9,400 nt of DNA from DASUFH01 sp036274645 (GTDB taxonomy: Bacteria; Acidobacteriota; Terriglobia; 20CM-2-55-15). Shown here piece after piece: positions 6,588 to 9,400 of the stretch (positions are counted from its first letter, which is position 1; every line of letters starts with the position of its first letter). The stretch is from NCBI GenBank assembly GCA_036274645.1, contig DASUFH010000084.1, positions 1 through 9,400 of the forward strand, read 5' to 3'. The notes beneath the pieces were generated by a model, which saw only the letters and a program-made list of their open reading frames with translations, searched no databases and was not told the origin of the DNA. The position numbers and the translations under genes are program-made.

Positions 6588-7597
6588 ACATCCTCGCGAT
6601 CCGGTTCGCGCGTCTGGGCGACGTCGCGCTGCTGTTGCCCGCGCTGGGCCGGATCAAGGCGGCGTTTCCGGATAGCCGCCTCACCCTGCTGACCGGCCAT
6701 CGCTGCGCTCCTCTGGCTCGGATGAGTCCGTCGCTCGATGAAGTCCTCTCGGTGGATCGTGTAGCCATGAAGGAAGGTCCGCCGCTGGCGGCGGTCCGGC
6801 CGATCCTTGGTCTCCTGTCGGATGTCCGGCGGCAGCGATTCGACGTGGTGGTGGACTTTCACGGTCTGCGGGAAACGGGGCTGCTGACCTGGCTGTCCGG
6901 CGCGCCCCGCCGTCTGGGACTTAAGCGATGGGACCAGTCGTCGTTGCCGTTCTGCTACAACCTGCCGCAAGTCATCGAAGACAAAGGTGTTCACGTGTCG
7001 CGGATGTTTGCCATTGTCGCCGACCACCTGTCCCATGAGGTGGGCGGCAGAGCCGTTCTCCCGAGCGGTCCCTCCCTCGTTGTTCCCGGCGAAGACCGCG
7101 CGTGGTGGACCGCCGAGCGCGCGGCGCGAGGCGTCGAGGCTTACGTCGTCTTATATGTGGACGCTCCCGTCCGGGAGCGGATTTGGCCCATGGAGCGTTT
7201 TGCCCGCCTGGGCGACAGCCTGATCCAGGAATGCGGCGCGTCCGTTGTGGTGGTGAGTGGGCCGGGCCGGGAGGATCTGATTCAGGAATACTTCCAGCTG
7301 ACGCGTCATCCCGGTCGCGTGGCCGGGTTCGCCGATCTGCCGGTTTCGCGAGTAGCGGCCATCATCGAATCCGCCGCCCTGATGGTGAGCAACGACACGG
7401 GGCCAATGCATCTGGGACCTCTGGTCGAAACGCCGACTCTGGGGCTCTTCAGCGTGGGGCTTCCCGAACACTTCCGGCCGATCGGCCCGAATGACGCCTT
7501 CCTGAAAGCCAATCCGATCAGTCAACTGGAGGTCGGGGAAGTTCTCCGCCAGGCGGAGTCGATGTGGCGGATTACTCGTTCAGGTCTTCGACGCTGA
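6584..7597 (+). CDS. Glycosyltransferase family 9 (heptosyltransferase-like)
   Basis: This 337-residue GT-B enzyme of family 9 typically moves a heptose from an ADP-heptose donor onto the LPS inner core at the cytoplasmic face of the inner membrane. The N-terminal Rossmann half opens with MNILAIRFARLGDVALLLPAL, the family pattern; Asp13 is at the place of the proposed base in WaaC. FDVVVDFHGL (86-95) is also typical. The C-terminal half holds the donor-site motif SNDTGPMHLG (269-278) and 'TPTLGLFSVGLPEHFRP'. The WaaC Lys in the 'K-x-WP' segment appears as Arg here (RERIWPMERF). The start is GTG at 6584, overlapping the upstream stop; the only alternative Met is well inside the first Rossmann fold. 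The sugar and acceptor cannot be read from sequence. lpxD nearby fits an LPS role. The last 26 nt overlap the convergent minus-strand gene. Confidence 0.9.
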   Translation: MNILAIRFARLGDVALLLPALGRIKAAFPDSRLTLLTGHRCAPLARMSPSLDEVLSVDRVAMKEGPPLAAVRPILGLLSDVRRQRFDVVVDFHGLRETGLLTWLSGAPRRLGLKRWDQSSLPFCYNLPQVIEDKGVHVSRMFAIVADHLSHEVGGRAVLPSGPSLVVPGEDRAWWTAERAARGVEAYVVLYVDAPVRERIWPMERFARLGDSLIQECGASVVVVSGPGREDLIQEYFQLTRHPGRVAGFADLPVSRVAAIIESAALMVSNDTGPMHLGPLVETPTLGLFSVGLPEHFRPIGPNDAFLKANPISQLEVGEVLRQAESMWRITRSGLRR

Positions 7598-7868
7598 TTT
7601 TGAGCGATCGCAGAAACTTGAGGTCCTGAGCTGTCACGCGAAGCTTCATGTCTCCCGCCGCTCCGTCTGCTGGCTCCACGTTTTCGGTGGCGTCCCCTTT
7701 GGCTCGTTTGTTGAAGCCGATAGTGGCTTCAAGCACGAGGAACACGTCGTAACCCGCGCTGCGGACGTTTTTGATGGCCTCGTTGATGTCGGCGGACTCG
7801 GAAAGAGCCTCATTGATCGCGGCGCCCAGTTCTTTGATGAGTTCTTTCAGATTGTCATCCAATTCCAA
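7572..7868 (-). CDS. Small conserved-looking protein of unknown function, TTG start
   Basis: This encodes 98 residues, acidic and soluble. An N-terminal amphipathic stretch (LKELIKELGAAINEALSES) is followed by a hydrophobic segment YDVFLVLEATIGF (40-52), an acidic linker (about 53-72), and a C-terminal MKLRVTAQDLKFLRSLKI (74-91). There is no signal peptide or membrane helix. The start is an unusual TTG at 7868-7866, supported by a perfect AGGAGG at 7880-7875 on the minus strand, 6 nt upstream. A second in-frame TTG 6 nt downstream would sit too far from it. The protein feels familiar as a conserved hypothetical of Acidobacteria, but I cannot assign a function. It overlaps the convergent glycosyltransferase by 26 nt at the 3' end. 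Divergent from it is the sigma-factor operon, 194 bp away. Confidence 0.8.
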   Translation of the reverse strand: MELDDNLKELIKELGAAINEALSESADINEAIKNVRSAGYDVFLVLEATIGFNKRAKGDATENVEPADGAAGDMKLRVTAQDLKFLRSLKISVEDLNE

Positions 7869-7874
7869 TTCGAG

Positions 7875-7880
7875 CCTCCT
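7875..7880 (-). promoter_or_regulatory. Shine-Dalgarno that fixes a TTG start
   Basis: CCTCCT on the plus strand reads AGGAGG on the minus strand, 6 nt ahead of the TTG at 7868-7866. It is the strongest ribosome binding site in the window apart from that of the leftmost gene, and makes the rare TTG the best start. Confidence 0.75.
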
Positions 7881-7978
7881 CTGGCTCAGTTATCCGCGAA
7901 ACCTCAAACGCTTTCCATCGTAGCAGTTTTCCCGCGCGGGATGTTACTCTCCCGTTCCGGCGCCGCCACTTGTGCCTG

Positions 7979-7998
7979 GGCGCGCCATCCGGCGCGCC
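7979..7998. repeat. Two GGCGCGCC palindromes 4 nt apart
   Basis: The 8-bp palindrome GGCGCGCC occurs at 7979-7986 and again at 7991-7998, with ATCC between. The pair can fold as one 8-bp, all-GC hairpin with a 4-nt loop. It lies in the divergent intergenic region (7869-8062) between the minus 98-residue gene and the sigma-factor operon. No T-run follows, so a terminator is unlikely; an operator or chance GC-rich structure are both possible. Confidence 0.55.
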
Positions 7999-8042
7999 GG
8001 GGGAGGCCGGTGTTCCGCCTTCAGCGCTCCCCGGTATCGGGC

Positions 8043-8048
8043 TAAGAT
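8043..8048 (+). promoter_or_regulatory. -10-like element of the sigma-factor operon
   Basis: TAAGAT ends 14 nt before the ATG at 8063, which would give a leader of about 7 nt without a Shine-Dalgarno. The -35 candidate TTCAGC (8020-8025, 17-nt spacer) is weak. CATAAT at 8056-8061 is too close to the start to serve as -10 unless the mRNA starts inside the gene. Confidence 0.35.
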
Positions 8049-8062
8049 AGATACCCATAATA

Positions 8063-8314
8063 ATGGCCAGCAAATTCAAAATGATTTTCGGCGGCGTGCT
8101 CCGGACGGCGCACACGCTGTGGCTTGAGGTGGTGGGTTCACTGTTTCTGGCGTTCGCTCTGCTGTTTGGCGTCTACGCCGTCCAGGCTTATCGGAAGTAC
8201 GTGACGATGAGTGGAACCGGCAGCATATGGATTGTAGGCGCGGCGGCGTTCCTCAGTGTGCTGACGTTGGTTTTTGGCGTGCAATCCTTCTGGAGGGCGA
8301 GAAAGCTGCGTTAG
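8063..8314 (+). CDS. Small two-helix membrane protein upstream of the sigma factor
   Basis: This encodes 83 residues. A basic N-terminus (MASKFKMIFGGVLRTAH) precedes helix 1 (about 19-40, LWLEVVGSLFLAFALLFGVYAV), then a short polar loop with a Tyr-Arg-Lys-Tyr turn (43-46), helix 2 (about 55-74, IWIVGAAAFLSVLTLVFGVQ) and a basic tail RARKLR. By the positive-inside rule both ends should be cytoplasmic. I do not recognise a family. It is the first gene of the sigma-factor operon. Its TAG stop (8312-8314) abuts the GTG start of the sigma gene in the same frame, so the two are tightly linked in translation. No Shine-Dalgarno precedes the ATG, which fits a near-leaderless mRNA. A partner or membrane anchor for the signalling module is a guess from context only. 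Confidence 0.8.
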   Translation: MASKFKMIFGGVLRTAHTLWLEVVGSLFLAFALLFGVYAVQAYRKYVTMSGTGSIWIVGAAAFLSVLTLVFGVQSFWRARKLR

Positions 8315-8890
8315 GTGATCCCTCCCGAATACAAGGACTTTGGCGATCCTGAACTGATCGGCCGGTGTTTGCAGGGTGATGGCGCGGCCTGGGAGGCGTT
8401 AATCCTCCGCTATCGCCGCCTGATTTATTCCGTGCCCTCGGGGTTTCGGTTCGCGCCCGACGATTCCGCGGATGTGTTTCAGTCGGTTTGCCTCACGTTG
8501 ATCGAGCACCTCCACGAGTTGAAAGACGAGACCCGGCTCGCATCGTGGCTCATCACGACCGCCACCCGGCAGTGCCTGCGGCTGCGATCGCGCCGTTACC
8601 GGGAGCCCCACTTTGAGGAGGGGACCGAAGCGGAGGAGCGTCCGGCGGGGGACGCCAGCGTTGAAGAGGTCCGGTTGCTGGCCGAACGCAGCCACGCTAT
8701 TCGCGAGGGCGTGCGCCGGCTGCCCGACCGCTGCCGTACCCTCATCGAGTTGCTCTTTTTTAGCACCCGGGACTACAGCTACGAAGACATCGGGAAAACG
8801 TTGCAGATGCCGGTTGCCAGCATCGGTCCCACACGGGCCCGGTGCCTGGCCAAACTGCAGGCCCTTTTGCGTCCCCGGGGCATCCGGTAG
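8315..8890 (+). CDS. ECF-like sigma-70 family RNA polymerase sigma factor
   Basis: This 191-residue two-domain sigma factor directs RNA polymerase to alternative promoters. Region 2 spans about 14-90 (LIGRCLQGDGAAWEALILRYRRLIYSV, then DVFQSVCLTLIEHL and RLASWLITTATRQCL). An acidic linker (about 97-117) follows, then region 4 (about 126-186) with the helix-turn-helix YSYEDIGKTLQMPVASIGPTRARCL. The 'DVFQSVC' and 'SIGPTRARCL' wording matches sigma factors I recall from Acidobacteria. The GTG start at 8315 immediately follows the upstream TAG in the same frame. The only Shine-Dalgarno-like GGAGG (8292-8296) is 18 nt away, too far for normal initiation, so restart after termination is likely. No ATG lies near the N-terminus. 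A zinc-finger anti-sigma-like gene follows after 70 nt, the usual ECF sigma arrangement. Confidence 0.92.
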   Translation: MIPPEYKDFGDPELIGRCLQGDGAAWEALILRYRRLIYSVPSGFRFAPDDSADVFQSVCLTLIEHLHELKDETRLASWLITTATRQCLRLRSRRYREPHFEEGTEAEERPAGDASVEEVRLLAERSHAIREGVRRLPDRCRTLIELLFFSTRDYSYEDIGKTLQMPVASIGPTRARCLAKLQALLRPRGIR

Positions 8891-8922
8891 ATTTTTTTGT
8901 ATTTTCGCCATGACCTCATGGC
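8891..8922 (+). promoter_or_regulatory. T-rich stretch and palindrome between sigma and anti-sigma genes
   Basis: Right after the sigma stop lies ATTTTTTTGTATTTT (8891-8905), then a palindrome: GCCATGA at 8907-8913, CC, TCATGGC at 8916-8922, a 7-bp arm on each side. The hairpin upstream of the T-run (around 8870-8884) is imperfect, so a strong terminator is doubtful. It could be a partial attenuator, or the palindrome an operator. It lies within a 70-nt gap in an otherwise tight operon. Confidence 0.4.
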
Positions 8923-8960
8923 TCAATAACGGCATCTGAAAGGAAGCAGAGGAAAGGGAC

Positions 8961-9400
8961 ATGCGACACGTCAAAGCCGAGGACTTGATTGGTCTGGCGG
9001 AGGATAAGATTCCGGGTCAGGAGCGCGCGACGGCGGAGGATCACCTGCGCGGCTGCCTCGAGTGCCAGGATCTTCGTCACGAGATCGAGGGGCTGCTGAC
9101 GCAACTGCGCGCGGATGCCCGGTTCGAGCCCCCGGCGGAGCTGGTCCAGTGGGGAGTGGAGTTGTTCAAGCCCATGCAACGGCTCGAAGCCGTTGGGGAA
9201 TCCGTTCCGAAGAAACTGCGGCGCATCATCGCGACGCTGGTATTTGACACGTACGATGAGCCGTTGCCGGTCGGGGTCCGCAGGGCGAGTCTTCCACCCC
9301 GGCAGATGCTCTACAGGTCGGGCGACATCGATGTTGATGTCAAGATTCAGTCTTTGGAAACAGACGGCCGGATTAGCCTGGCCGGTCAAGTGTTGTCAAA
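8961..9400 (+). CDS. Zinc-finger anti-sigma-like protein, N-terminal part (cut by window edge)
   Basis: The frame is open from ATG 8961 to the window edge, 146 codons without a stop. A purine-rich AGGAAAGG sits a few nt before the ATG. Residues 1-45 form a zinc anti-sigma (ZAS) type domain: a helix with 'DLIGLAEDKI', then His28, Cys32 and Cys35 in HLRGCLEC (H-x3-C-x2-C). Such domains bind and hold their cognate sigma factor, here probably the product of the gene just upstream. No membrane helix appears within the visible part; instead residues 87-146 look beta-rich (RQMLYRSGDIDVDVKI, ISLAGQVLS). I recall similar beta segments in proteins beside sigma factors and CHAT-domain proteins in Acidobacteria and Actinobacteria, but that is memory, not a search. 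It could be a soluble anti-sigma factor. Confidence 0.85.
   Translation, partial: MRHVKAEDLIGLAEDKIPGQERATAEDHLRGCLECQDLRHEIEGLLTQLRADARFEPPAELVQWGVELFKPMQRLEAVGESVPKKLRRIIATLVFDTYDEPLPVGVRRASLPPRQMLYRSGDIDVDVKIQSLETDGRISLAGQVLS

Noticed and set aside
8312..8314. TAG reassignment to an amino acid
   Set aside because: lpxD, rpsU and the sigma gene all end in TAG at normal family lengths, so TAG works as a stop here; only low-level readthrough remains open.

Overview
The window looks like chromosomal DNA of a GC-rich Gram-negative bacterium. An acidobacterium (Solibacter/Bryobacter-like) is my best guess. The guess rests on gene types I recall from that phylum: a Hanks-type kinase fused to a TolB/WD40-like propeller, a sigma factor ending in an 'SIGPTRARCL' region 4, a small secreted protein of the 'ITGRWVA' type, and a Cys-rich protein with an 'ICAICCG' core. 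lpxD and a family 9 glycosyltransferase imply an LPS outer membrane. No phage, transposase, CRISPR, rRNA or tRNA gene was seen.

Layout. (1) 1-163, minus: N-terminal part of a small exported protein that runs off the left edge. (2) 164-499: intergenic, holding a near-perfect 39-bp inverted repeat built from a REP-like palindrome. (3) 500-3280, plus: a 926-residue membrane Ser/Thr kinase with a C-terminal propeller. A solo, decayed copy of the same repeat lies just after it. (4) 3624-5558, plus: lpxD and xerC, 3 nt apart. (5) 5660-5860, minus: rpsU (ribosomal protein S21, GTG start), convergent with xerC across a 10-bp hairpin. (6) 5955-7597, plus: a Cys-rich putative metal-binding protein overlapping a family 9 glycosyltransferase by 4 nt (GTGA). 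(7) 7572-7868, minus: a small conserved-looking protein with a TTG start, overlapping the glycosyltransferase 3' end by 26 nt. (8) 8063-9400, plus: a signalling operon of a two-helix membrane protein, an ECF-like sigma factor and a zinc-finger anti-sigma-like protein cut by the right edge.

How the genes fit together. LpxD acts in lipid A synthesis and the GT9 enzyme probably in LPS core assembly. XerC is the chromosome-dimer recombinase and S21 a small-subunit ribosomal protein. The kinase and the sigma/anti-sigma cluster are two separate signal-transduction units. Three plus-strand transcripts (lpxD, the Cys-rich gene, the two-helix gene) have a -10-like hexamer so close to the start codon that near-leaderless mRNAs are likely.

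The most unusual spot is 8312-8317. The two-helix membrane gene and the sigma-factor gene are in the same reading frame, separated by a single TAG that directly abuts the GTG start, with no well-placed Shine-Dalgarno. This suggests strict stop-restart coupling or, less likely, occasional readthrough giving a membrane-tethered sigma factor.
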